A stretch of 8,892 nt of DNA from positions 1 to 8,892 of the forward strand of contig JBOIEQ010000169.1 of the NCBI GenBank assembly GCA_050741255.1. Direction: 5' to 3'. This DNA comes from CAZXNF01 sp050741255 (GTDB taxonomy: Bacteria > Pseudomonadota > Gammaproteobacteria > Burkholderiales > SG8-41). The translations under genes and the position numbers were made by a program. The notes under the pieces were generated by a model. It was not told the DNA's origin and ran no database searches. It was given only the letters and a program-made list of their open reading frames with translations. Positions within the stretch are counted from its first letter, which is position 1, and each line of letters begins with the position of its first letter. Shown here piece by piece: positions 1 to 5,631 of this stretch.

Positions 1-2
1 GG

Positions 3-248
3 GGTGGTCCAGAGGTTGCGCACCTTCTGGCGCCGGAAATAGTCGCGGATGGCGTTCTGCAGGATGCGCTGGAACAGCAGCGGCAGCTCCGCCGCCGGCC
101 GGCCGCCATACTTGTCGGCCAACCGCATCATCGCGTCCTGCACGATGTCGAGCGCGGCGTCATCGTTGCGCACCGCGAACACGGCCTGCTTGAACGCACG
201 CCGCTCGACCTGGGCCAGGAAATCGGCCAGTTCCTTGCGAGTAGCCAG
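3..248 (-). CDS. ECF-like RNA polymerase sigma factor, N-terminal part (runs off the window edge)
   Basis: Sigma factors direct RNA polymerase core to promoters. The 82 visible codons cover sigma region 2: an N-terminal helix (ATRKELADFL), then AFKQAVFAVRNDDAALDIVQDAMMRLADKY (split here as AFKQAVFAVRNDD and AALDIVQDAMMRL), then LFQRILQNAIRDYFRRQK, which matches the region 2.3/2.4 promoter-melting and -10 recognition helix. The gene continues beyond base 1, so region 4 is not visible. From memory, betaproteobacteria carry a sigma gene of this type divergent from ilvB, usually beginning M-A-(T/S)-R-K-E-L. Here the codon aligning with that Met is CTG (246-248). The frame is open back to a TAG at about 357-359 with no ATG, GTG or TTG on the way. 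A GGCGGAG lies 8 bases upstream of the CTG. Family call is good; exact regulon is unknown. Confidence 0.82.
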   Translation of the reverse strand, partial: MATRKELADFLAQVERRAFKQAVFAVRNDDAALDIVQDAMMRLADKYGGRPAAELPLLFQRILQNAIRDYFRRQKVRNLWTT

Positions 249-256
249 TGAAAATG

Positions 257-263
257 CTCCGCC
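257..263 (-). promoter_or_regulatory. Shine-Dalgarno that supports a CTG start for the sigma gene
   Basis: On the minus strand GGCGGAG precedes the CTG at 246-248 by 8 bases, a normal spacing. It is the only purine-rich site before the conserved N-terminus, so it favours initiation at this non-canonical codon over a start further downstream. Confidence 0.55.
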
Positions 264-310
264 GGGAAGACGTGGGATTGATCGCCGGGCCCTGCCCCTG
301 CGACGCGCGG

Positions 311-339
311 AGTGTAGCAGCCGTCGGTAGCTGCTCCAA
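311..339 (-). promoter_or_regulatory. Promoter candidate for the divergent sigma gene
   Basis: Minus strand TTGGAG (334-339), 17-base spacer, TACACT (311-316). The -10 matches four of six consensus bases and the -35 three of six, at ideal spacing. Predicted start near 304 leaves a 5' leader of roughly 55 bases before the CTG start at 248. Seen by eye only. Confidence 0.45.
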
Positions 340-385
340 TCGCCGCGAATCGGGCGCTATCCTGCTGTTTCCTCTCGGCTTTTGC

Positions 386-414
386 TTGACCACGCAGGGC
401 GACACGGGTAACCT
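386..414 (+). promoter_or_regulatory. Promoter candidate for the ilvBHC operon
   Basis: TTGACC (386-391), 17-base spacer, TAACCT (409-414). The -35 matches five of six consensus bases; the -10 is weaker, three of six. Predicted start near 421 gives a leader of about 45 bases before ilvB, too short for a classical ribosome-mediated attenuator. The -35 elements of this and the divergent promoter are separated by about 46 bases, so a single bound regulator could affect both. Confidence 0.45.
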
Positions 415-465
415 GCGCGGTTCCCTGTTCAGCCTGTATTCACCAACAGCCGGACGAATGCCGAC

Positions 466-2214
466 ATGGATATGACCCGTCCCGCCCGCGCGGGCGACAC
501 GCAGGCCGCCGCCGCCGTCGAACTGAACGGTGCGGAGATCGTCATCCGCTGCCTGCAGGCCGAGGGTGTCGAGCATGTGTTCGGCTATCCCGGTGGCGCC
601 GTGCTGTATCTGTACGACGAACTGTGCAAGCAGGACAAGGTCAAGCACGTCCTCGTGCGCCACGAGCAGGGTGCGGTACACGCCGCGGACGGCTACGCGC
701 GCTCCACCGACAAGGTGGGCGTCGCGCTGGTGACTTCCGGGCCGGGCGTCACCAACGCGGTGACGGGCATCGCCACTGCCTACATGGACTCGATCCCGCT
801 GGTGGTCCTCACCGGCCAGGTGCCAACGCACGCCATCGGTCAGGACGCGTTCCAGGAATGCGATACGGTCGGCATCACGCGCCCTTGCGTGAAGCACAAC
901 TTCCTCGTCAAGGATGTGAAGGATATCGCCGAGACGATGAAGAAGGCGTTCTTCATCGCGAAGACCGGCCGGCCGGGCCCGGTGGTGGTGGATATCCCCA
1001 AGGACATCACCACGCACAAGGCCTGGTTCGCCTATCCGGAGACGGTCAGCCTGCGTTCGTACAACCCGGTGACCAAGGGCCATCCGGGGCAGATCAAGAA
1101 GGCGCTGCAACTCCTGCTGAAGGCGCAGCGGCCGATGATCTACGCCGGCGGCGGCGTGATCCTGGGGGATGCCGCCGAGGAACTCACCCAGCTCGTGCGC
1201 CGGCTCGGCTTCCCCTGCACCAACACGCTGATGGGCCTGGGCGGCTATCCGGCGAACGACCGGCAGTCGCTCGGCATGCTGGGCATGCACGGCACCTACG
1301 AAGCCAACCTCGCGATGCAGAACTGCGACGTGCTGCTGGCGGTCGGTGCGCGCTTCGACGATCGCGTGATCGGCAACCCGAAGCATTTCTTCGAGGAACC
1401 GCGCACGATCATCCACATCGACATCGACCCGTCCTCGATCTCCAAGCGCGTCAAGGTGGACGTGCCGATCGTGGGCGATGTGCGCGACGTGTTGCGCGAG
1501 TTGAACCAGCAGGTGGAATCGACCCAGGCGCAACCCGATGCCGCCGCGCTCGCGAACTGGTGGAAGCAGATCGAGGAATGGCGGGGCCAGGACTGCCTCA
1601 AGTACGACCGCGCGTCCGCCCTGATCAAGCCGCAGTACGTGATCGAGAAACTCTACGAGGTGACGGGTGGCGACGCCTACGTCACGTCCGACGTCGGCCA
1701 GCACCAGATGTGGGCCGCGCAGTTCTACCGCTTCGACAAGCCGCGCCGCTGGATCAATTCGGGCGGCCTCGGCACCATGGGCGTGGGCATCCCGTACGCG
1801 ATGGGCGTGCAGCTCGCGCACCCGGACGCGACGGTGGCCTGCGTCACCGGCGAGGCCTCCGTGCAGATGTGCATCCAGGAGCTCTCGACCTGCAAGCAGT
1901 ACCGCCTGCCGATCAAGGTGGTGAACCTGAACAACCGCTACATGGGCATGGTCCGCCAGTGGCAGCAGTTCTTCCACGGCAACCGCTACGCCGAGTCGTA
2001 CATGGACGCGCTGCCGGATTTCGTGAAGCTCGCCGAGGCCTACGGGCACGTGGGCTTCCGCATCGAGAAGCCGGCCGACGTCGAGGGCGCGCTGCGTGAG
2101 GCGTTCAAGCGCAAGCAGGACCTCGTGTTCCTCGACTTCGTCACCGATCAGACGGAAAACGTGTTCCCGATGGTCCCCGGCGGCAAGGGGCTGTCGGAAA
2201 TGATCCTGGTCTAG
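466..2214 (+). CDS. ilvB: Acetolactate synthase, large catalytic subunit
   Basis: Thiamine-diphosphate enzyme that condenses two pyruvates to 2-acetolactate (valine/leucine) or pyruvate with 2-ketobutyrate to 2-aceto-2-hydroxybutyrate (isoleucine), in complex with IlvH. The 582-residue product has the full three-domain architecture: pyrimidine-binding domain from about 20 to 185 with catalytic Glu67 in RHEQGAVHAADGYAR, central domain about 205-350 (GARFDDR at 295-301), and the diphosphate-binding domain about 385-560. The metal/diphosphate motif begins GEAS (462-465) and ends NN (489-490); most ThDP enzymes have GDG there. The ATG at 466 has a weak GGA site (452-454) about 11 bases upstream; a second ATG at 472 is possible. 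The start adds about 18 Ala/Arg-rich residues ahead of the conserved ELNGAEIVIRCL, slightly longer than usual. First gene of the operon; ilvH follows after 82 bases. Confidence 0.97.
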   Translation: MDMTRPARAGDTQAAAAVELNGAEIVIRCLQAEGVEHVFGYPGGAVLYLYDELCKQDKVKHVLVRHEQGAVHAADGYARSTDKVGVALVTSGPGVTNAVTGIATAYMDSIPLVVLTGQVPTHAIGQDAFQECDTVGITRPCVKHNFLVKDVKDIAETMKKAFFIAKTGRPGPVVVDIPKDITTHKAWFAYPETVSLRSYNPVTKGHPGQIKKALQLLLKAQRPMIYAGGGVILGDAAEELTQLVRRLGFPCTNTLMGLGGYPANDRQSLGMLGMHGTYEANLAMQNCDVLLAVGARFDDRVIGNPKHFFEEPRTIIHIDIDPSSISKRVKVDVPIVGDVRDVLRELNQQVESTQAQPDAAALANWWKQIEEWRGQDCLKYDRASALIKPQYVIEKLYEVTGGDAYVTSDVGQHQMWAAQFYRFDKPRRWINSGGLGTMGVGIPYAMGVQLAHPDATVACVTGEASVQMCIQELSTCKQYRLPIKVVNLNNRYMGMVRQWQQFFHGNRYAESYMDALPDFVKLAEAYGHVGFRIEKPADVEGALREAFKRKQDLVFLDFVTDQTENVFPMVPGGKGLSEMILV

Positions 2215-2220
2215 CGTTTC

Positions 2221-2291
2221 GCTGCGGTTCCCGCCGACGGGGACCGCGGCGGGTCAATCCCGTCCCCAGCCTTCGCCCACCTCCGGTCCCC
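2221..2291 (+). promoter_or_regulatory. Structured RNA candidate in the ilvB-ilvH gap
   Basis: A 12-bp stem joins GCTGCGGTTCCC (2221-2232) to GGGGACCGCGGC (2239-2250) with a 6-base loop and two G-U pairs. A second small hairpin is CGGG-TCAAT-CCCG (2250-2262). The 3' arm GGGGACC (2239-2245) can alternatively pair perfectly with GGTCCCC (2285-2291), just before the ilvH ATG, and GGGGAC with GTCCCC (2262-2267). No T-tract follows, so it is not an intrinsic terminator. A structured 'ilvH RNA motif' has been described from betaproteobacteria upstream of ilvH; I cannot test whether this matches its consensus. Confidence 0.5.
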
Positions 2292-2296
2292 TCCTC

Positions 2297-2791
2297 ATGC
2301 GGCATATCATTTCAGTCCTTCTGGAGAACGAATCCGGCGCCCTGTCGCGCGTCTCCGGCCTGTTCTCCGCGCGCGGCTACAACATCGAGTCGCTGACGGT
2401 GGCACCGACGGAGGACGCGACGCTGTCGCGCATGACGATCGTCACCAGCGGTTCCGACGAGGTGATCGAGCAGATCACCAAGCAGTTGAACAAGCTGGTG
2501 GACGTGGTGAAGGTCGTCGACCTTTCGGACGGCGAACACATCGAGCGCGAGCTGATGCTGGTCAAGGTGCGCGCGACCGGCAAGGACCGCGAGGAGATGA
2601 AGCGCATGGCCGATATTTTCCGCGGCCGCATCATCGACGTGAGCGACAAGGACTACACCATCGAGCTGACGGGGGCGGGTTCCAAGCTCGACGCGTTCCT
2701 GAAGGCGATCGACCGCGCCGCGATCGTGGAGACGGTGCGCACCGGCGCCTCCGGCATCGGCCGCGGCGACCGGATACTCAAGGCTTCGTGA
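2297..2791 (+). CDS. ilvH: Acetolactate synthase, small regulatory subunit
   Basis: Activates IlvB and confers valine feedback inhibition. The 164-residue product has the usual length and layout: N-terminal ACT domain (about 2-76) and C-terminal ALS small-subunit domain (about 83-157). Residues known from E. coli IlvH to shape the valine site are conserved: Asn11 and Gly14 in ENESGALSR, Asn29 in ARGYNIESL, and Ala36. Feedback sensitivity is therefore expected. The start at 2297 matches the family N-terminus (MRHIISVLLENESG), but the bases just upstream are pyrimidine-rich (CGGTCCCCTCCTC) and contain no Shine-Dalgarno. With an 82-base gap after ilvB, simple stop-start coupling is unlikely. Confidence 0.96.
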   Translation: MRHIISVLLENESGALSRVSGLFSARGYNIESLTVAPTEDATLSRMTIVTSGSDEVIEQITKQLNKLVDVVKVVDLSDGEHIERELMLVKVRATGKDREEMKRMADIFRGRIIDVSDKDYTIELTGAGSKLDAFLKAIDRAAIVETVRTGASGIGRGDRILKAS

Positions 2792-2792
2792 A

Positions 2793-2841
2793 GGTGCGGC
2801 GGCAAGCTGGGCGGCGCCTGTCGCGCCGCGTGCCGCGCACC
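2793..2841 (+). other. Large stem-loop between ilvH and ilvC
   Basis: Outer arms GGTGCGGCGGCA (2793-2804) and TGCCGCGCACC (2831-2841) form 11 bp with one bulged G; an inner stem GCGGCGC (2811-2817) / GCGCCGC (2823-2829) forms 7 bp around a 5-base loop. It begins two bases after the ilvH stop. No immediate T-run follows, so it fits an mRNA 3'-end stabiliser or processing site better than a full terminator. Confidence 0.55.
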
Positions 2842-2842
2842 A

Positions 2843-2864
2843 TTCACGTTACGGATTTCACGTT
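2843..2864 (+). repeat. Direct repeat TTCACGTT upstream of ilvC
   Basis: TTCACGTT occurs at 2843-2850 and 2857-2864, 14 bases apart start to start, separated by ACGGAT. It sits between the stem-loop and the ilvC ribosome binding site, in an AT-richer patch. It may be a protein-binding site or chance; no regulator is recognised. Confidence 0.3.
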
Positions 2865-2882
2865 TTATCCCTGGGGGACATC

Positions 2883-3899
2883 ATGAAGGTCTATTACGAC
2901 AAGGACGCCGACCTCTCGCTGATCAAGGGCAAGAAGGTCACCATCATCGGCTATGGTTCGCAGGGCCACGCCCACGCGCTGAACCTGAAGGACTCCGGCG
3001 GCAAGGTCACCGTGGGGCTGCGCAAGGGCGGCGCCTCGTGGGACAAGGCGAAAAAAGCCGGGCTTGCGGTCAAGGAGGTCGGCGAGGCGGTGAAGGGCGC
3101 CGATTTCGTCATGCTGCTGATGCCGGACGAGCACATCGGCCGTGTCTACCGCGAGGATGTGGAGAAGAACATCAAGAAGGGCGCGACGCTCGCCTTCGCG
3201 CACGGCTTCAACATTCACTACGGCCAGGTCGTGCCGCGCGCCGATCTCGACGTCGTGATGGTGGCGCCCAAGGCGCCGGGCCATACCGTGCGCGGCACCT
3301 ACGCGCAGGGCGGCGGCGTGCCGATGCTGATCGCCGTGCACCAGAACCCGTCGAAGAAGGCGCGCGACATGGCGCTCTCGTACGCGGCGGCGATCGGCGG
3401 CGGCAAGGCTGGCGTGATCGAAACCAATTTCCGGGAAGAGACCGAGACCGACCTCTTCGGTGAGCAGGCCGTGCTGTGCGGTGGCTGCACGGCGCTGGTG
3501 CAGGCCGGGTTCGAGACGCTGGTCGAGGCCGGCTACGCACCCGAAATGGCTTATTTCGAATGCCTGCACGAACTCAAGCTGATCGTGGACCTGATGTACG
3601 AAGGCGGCATCGCGAACATGCGTTACTCGATCTCGAACAACGCCGAATACGGCGACTTCACGCGCGGCCCCCGCATCATCACGGAAGAAACCAAGAAGGA
3701 GATGCGGAAGATCCTGACCGAAATCCAGACGGGCGCCTACGCGCAGGAATTCCTCCTCGAGAACCAGACCGGCGCGACGAAGCTGAACGCGCTGCGTCGC
3801 ATGGGCCGCGAGCACGCGATCGAGAAAGTCGGCGGCAAGCTGCGCGACATGATGCCGTGGATCAAGCGCAACCGGCTGGTCGATACATCCAAGAACTAG
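2883..3899 (+). CDS. ilvC: Ketol-acid reductoisomerase, class I
   Basis: Isomerises and reduces acetolactate or acetohydroxybutyrate to the dihydroxy acids using Mg2+ and NAD(P)H, the second shared step of branched-chain amino acid synthesis. The 338-residue product is a short class I enzyme. N-terminal Rossmann domain: GYGSQGHAHALNL from residue 23, coenzyme-specificity loop LRKGGASW (46-53). Catalytic His107 lies in FAHGFN. The C-terminal knotted domain has the metal ligands Asp190 and Glu194 (TDLFGEQ), Glu226 and Glu230 (YFECLHE), and Ser251. Loop Arg47 and Ser52 suggest NADPH use; position 50 is Gly, where some homologues have Ser. A strong Shine-Dalgarno GGGGGA (2873-2878) sits 4 bases before the ATG, in contrast to ilvH and psd, predicting higher translation. 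Confidence 0.97.
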   Translation: MKVYYDKDADLSLIKGKKVTIIGYGSQGHAHALNLKDSGGKVTVGLRKGGASWDKAKKAGLAVKEVGEAVKGADFVMLLMPDEHIGRVYREDVEKNIKKGATLAFAHGFNIHYGQVVPRADLDVVMVAPKAPGHTVRGTYAQGGGVPMLIAVHQNPSKKARDMALSYAAAIGGGKAGVIETNFREETETDLFGEQAVLCGGCTALVQAGFETLVEAGYAPEMAYFECLHELKLIVDLMYEGGIANMRYSISNNAEYGDFTRGPRIITEETKKEMRKILTEIQTGAYAQEFLLENQTGATKLNALRRMGREHAIEKVGGKLRDMMPWIKRNRLVDTSKN

Positions 3900-3913
3900 G
3901 AAGCGCGATTCAC

Positions 3914-3955
3914 GGTTCAGGATCCGGTGCTGCGCCCGGACCGGATTCCTGAATC
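3914..3955 (+). other. Stem-loop between ilvC and psd
   Basis: TTCAGGATCCGGT (3916-3928) pairs with ACCGGATTCCTGAA (3940-3953), 13 bp with one bulged base, extended by G-U and G-C to 3914/3955; the loop is 11 bases. The bases after it (CTGCAGCCTGTATCCC) hold no T-tract. It could act as an mRNA processing or stability element separating the abundant ilv messages from the phospholipid genes. Confidence 0.5.
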
Positions 3956-3973
3956 CTGCAGCCTGTATCCCGC

Positions 3974-4618
3974 ATGAACTACCCGCATCCCCTGATCGCG
4001 CGCGAGGGCTGGCTGTTTCTGGCGGCCAGCCTGGCCGCCGCCTGTGCCGTGACGTATTTCGCCGGCGGTGCCTGGTCGATCCCCTTCTGGGTGATCGCCC
4101 TATTCGTCCTCCAGTTCTTCCGCGATCCGCCGCGCGAGCAGACCGACGATCCGCGCGCCGTGGTGTCGGCTGCCGACGGCCGGGTTGTCGTCGTCGAAAA
4201 GACGCGCGATCCCTACCTCGACCGCGACGCGCTGAAGATCAGCGTGTTCATGAACGTGTTCAACGCGCACTCCAATCGCGCGCCGGTGGCGGGCGAGGTG
4301 AAACAGAAGTGGTACCACCCGGGCCGCTTCTTCAACGCCGCCCTGGACAAGGCCTCCGCTGAAAACGAGCGGGCCGCCTTGTGGCTCCGGACAGTCGACG
4401 GGCGCGACGTGACCTGCGTGCAGGTGGCCGGCCTGGTGGCGCGGCGCATCCTCAACTATGCGCGCGAAGGCGACCGTTACGCGCGGGGCGCGCGCTTCGG
4501 CTTCATCCGCTTCGGCTCGCGCGTCGACTTGTACCTGCCGCCCGACGCCGTGCCGCGCGCCGCCGTCGGCGACAAGGTCTACGCGACCCGCACGGTGCTG
4601 GCCGTGCTCCCGGGTTAG
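3974..4618 (+). CDS. psd: Phosphatidylserine decarboxylase proenzyme (short, Psd-B-like)
   Basis: Decarboxylates phosphatidylserine to phosphatidylethanolamine at the inner membrane. The 214-residue product is the short form. Two hydrophobic segments (about 12-31 and 34-49) anchor the N-terminus. The catalytic part shows SAADGRV (65-71), FMNVFNAHSNRAP (92-104, His99) and the self-cleavage site FGS at 180-182 in RFGSRVDLY: cleavage at Gly181-Ser182 would convert Ser182 to the pyruvoyl group, giving a beta chain of about 181 and an alpha chain of 33 residues. The start matches the family N-terminus (MNYPHPLIAREGW), although no clear Shine-Dalgarno is present. pssA, which makes its substrate, follows after 11 bases, so the two are probably translationally linked. 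Confidence 0.94.
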   Translation: MNYPHPLIAREGWLFLAASLAAACAVTYFAGGAWSIPFWVIALFVLQFFRDPPREQTDDPRAVVSAADGRVVVVEKTRDPYLDRDALKISVFMNVFNAHSNRAPVAGEVKQKWYHPGRFFNAALDKASAENERAALWLRTVDGRDVTCVQVAGLVARRILNYAREGDRYARGARFGFIRFGSRVDLYLPPDAVPRAAVGDKVYATRTVLAVLPG

Positions 4619-4629
4619 ACTGCGCGTCC

Positions 4630-5439
4630 ATGCACCCCTCTCCGGAAAAATGGCAGGGCAAGGGTCGCCGGCGACGGGGCATCTACTGGCTGCCGAACGC
4701 GTTTACCACGGCCGCGCTGTTCGCCGGCTTCTTCGCCATCGTGCAGGCGATGGGCGGTCGCTACGAGACGGCGGCGATCGCGATCTTCGTCGCCATGGTG
4801 CTCGACGGGCTCGACGGCCGCGTCGCGCGCTGGACCCACACCCAGAGCGCATTCGGCGCCGAATATGACAGCCTGTCCGACATGGTGTCCTTCGGCGTGG
4901 CGCCGGCGCTGGTGGTCTACGTCTGGGCGCTGAAGGACTTCGCGACCATGGAGCGCCTGCCGCTGCTGGGGCCGTGGCTGACCACCAAGCTCGGCTGGAT
5001 TGCCGCCTTCATCTACTGCGCCTGCGCCGCGCTGCGGCTGGCCCGCTTCAACACCCAGCTGGAGGTGGCCGACAAGCGTTTTTTTCAGGGCCTGCCGAGC
5101 CCCGCCGCGGCCTGTGTGGTGGCGGGCATGGTGTGGGCGCTGAACGAGTACCAGATCCGCGGTGCGGACGTGAAATGGCTCGCGTGGGTGCTGACGATGT
5201 TCGCCGGCCTGACGATGGTGAGCAATTTCAAGTACTACAGCGGCAAGGACATTAATCTGCGCAAAAGCGTGCCCTTCCACGTCATCGTCGGCTTCGTGCT
5301 GGGCCTGGTGCTGGTGGTGATGGTGTCGTCCACGCTGCCGGAGATGCTGTTCACGCTGTTCTGCGCGTACGCGGTGTCCGGCTACGTGCTGTGGCTGTGG
5401 GGGTTTTCCAAGCGCAAGCCCGTGCCGCCCGCCCCCTAG
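4630..5439 (+). CDS. pssA: CDP-diacylglycerol--serine O-phosphatidyltransferase
   Basis: Integral membrane enzyme that transfers serine onto CDP-diacylglycerol, giving phosphatidylserine and CMP, the substrate for the preceding psd product. The 269-residue protein carries the complete CDP-alcohol phosphotransferase signature: Asp62-Gly63, Ala66-Arg67, Gly76, Asp80 and Asp84 in DGRVARWTHTQSAFGAEYDS followed by LSD. Hydrophobic segments lie near 25-40, 46-58, 86-100, 122-138, 157-170, 185-196, 216-233 and 238-258. This is the Bacillus-type membrane PssA family, not the E. coli PLD-like enzyme. I chose ATG 4630 because the open frame upstream lies inside psd and lacks homologous character. An 11-base gap from the psd stop and no evident Shine-Dalgarno suggest translational coupling. 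No terminator separates it from the leuA leader. Confidence 0.94.
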   Translation: MHPSPEKWQGKGRRRRGIYWLPNAFTTAALFAGFFAIVQAMGGRYETAAIAIFVAMVLDGLDGRVARWTHTQSAFGAEYDSLSDMVSFGVAPALVVYVWALKDFATMERLPLLGPWLTTKLGWIAAFIYCACAALRLARFNTQLEVADKRFFQGLPSPAAACVVAGMVWALNEYQIRGADVKWLAWVLTMFAGLTMVSNFKYYSGKDINLRKSVPFHVIVGFVLGLVLVVMVSSTLPEMLFTLFCAYAVSGYVLWLWGFSKRKPVPPAP

Positions 5440-5444
5440 CCATA

Positions 5445-5470
5445 CCAGGGCTGCTGGTTGCCGCCCCTGG
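5445..5470 (+). repeat. Inverted repeat CCAGGG / CCCTGG flanking the leuA -35
   Basis: CCAGGG (5445-5450) and CCCTGG (5465-5470) are perfect inverted repeats 14 bases apart. The candidate -35 TTGCCG (5458-5463) lies between them. It could be an operator dyad or a weak hairpin at the 3' end of the pssA message; no T-tract follows. Confidence 0.3.
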
Positions 5471-5486
5471 CGAAAGCCGCTATATT
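5458..5486 (+). promoter_or_regulatory. Internal promoter candidate for leuA
   Basis: TTGCCG (5458-5463), 17-base spacer, TATATT (5481-5486). The -10 matches five of six and the -35 three or four of six consensus bases. The TATATTTAAAA patch stands out from GC-rich surroundings. The start site would fall at about 5492-5495, on or next to the ATG at 5493, implying a leaderless or nearly leaderless transcript. Confidence 0.6.
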
Positions 5487-5492
5487 TAAAAC

Positions 5493-5609
5493 ATGTTTAT
5501 CCCGCAGCAGGTCCTCCGGGGCCTTCACCAGACGCTTTCCGCGGCGCTTCCCGCCGCGTCGGCCGGCCCTCTGCCGGCTGGTCTGCTGCTGCGCGGCCGC
5601 GCGCAATAA
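5493..5609 (+). CDS. Probable leucine-rich leader peptide of leuA
   Basis: A 38-codon ORF in the leuA leader, too short for routine ORF calls, running from MFIPQQVLRG to GLLLRGRAQ and TAA. Eight residues are Leu (8, 11, 15, 19, 27, 31, 32, 33), including a CTG-CTG-CTG run at 5583-5591. Three of the others are CTT, a codon scarce in the neighbouring genes, which favour CTG/CTC. The end resembles the E. coli LeuL pattern of a Leu run followed by RGR. There is no Shine-Dalgarno; the candidate promoter would start the RNA at its ATG. A terminator-like hairpin follows 22 bases after the stop. Role inferred: translation senses charged tRNA-Leu and controls read-through into leuA. Chance leucine codons in GC-rich DNA remain possible. 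Confidence 0.55.
   Translation: MFIPQQVLRGLHQTLSAALPAASAGPLPAGLLLRGRAQ
5562..5578 (+). other. Hairpin within the leader-peptide ORF
   Basis: GCCGGC (5562-5567) and GCCGGC (5573-5578) pair as 6 bp around a 5-base loop, just before the CTG run; flanking G-U, C-G and U-G pairs can lengthen it to 5559-5581. It could act as a pause hairpin, and it competes at its 3' end with the longer-range pairing of the Leu codons. Confidence 0.45.
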
Positions 5610-5631
5610 CCCCCCACACAATCTGATTTGG

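Noticed and set aside
248..475. 75-codon plus-strand ORF in the sigma-ilvB gap as a possible ilv leader peptide
   Set aside because: It starts upstream of the predicted ilvB promoter, has no run of Ile/Val/Leu codons, and no terminator hairpin follows it.
160..2049. 629-codon open frame on the minus strand across ilvB
   Set aside because: It is antisense to a clear ilvB, is full of His/Arg/Asp/Val typical of reverse frames in GC-rich genes, and resembles no family.
2865..3815. 316-codon minus-strand open frame opposite ilvC
   Set aside because: Antisense shadow of a full-length, motif-complete ilvC.
5589..5603. GC palindrome (GCGCGGCCGCGC) at the end of the leader ORF as an operator
   Set aside because: Simple GC-rich self-complementarity is expected by chance here; no flanking symmetry or known site.
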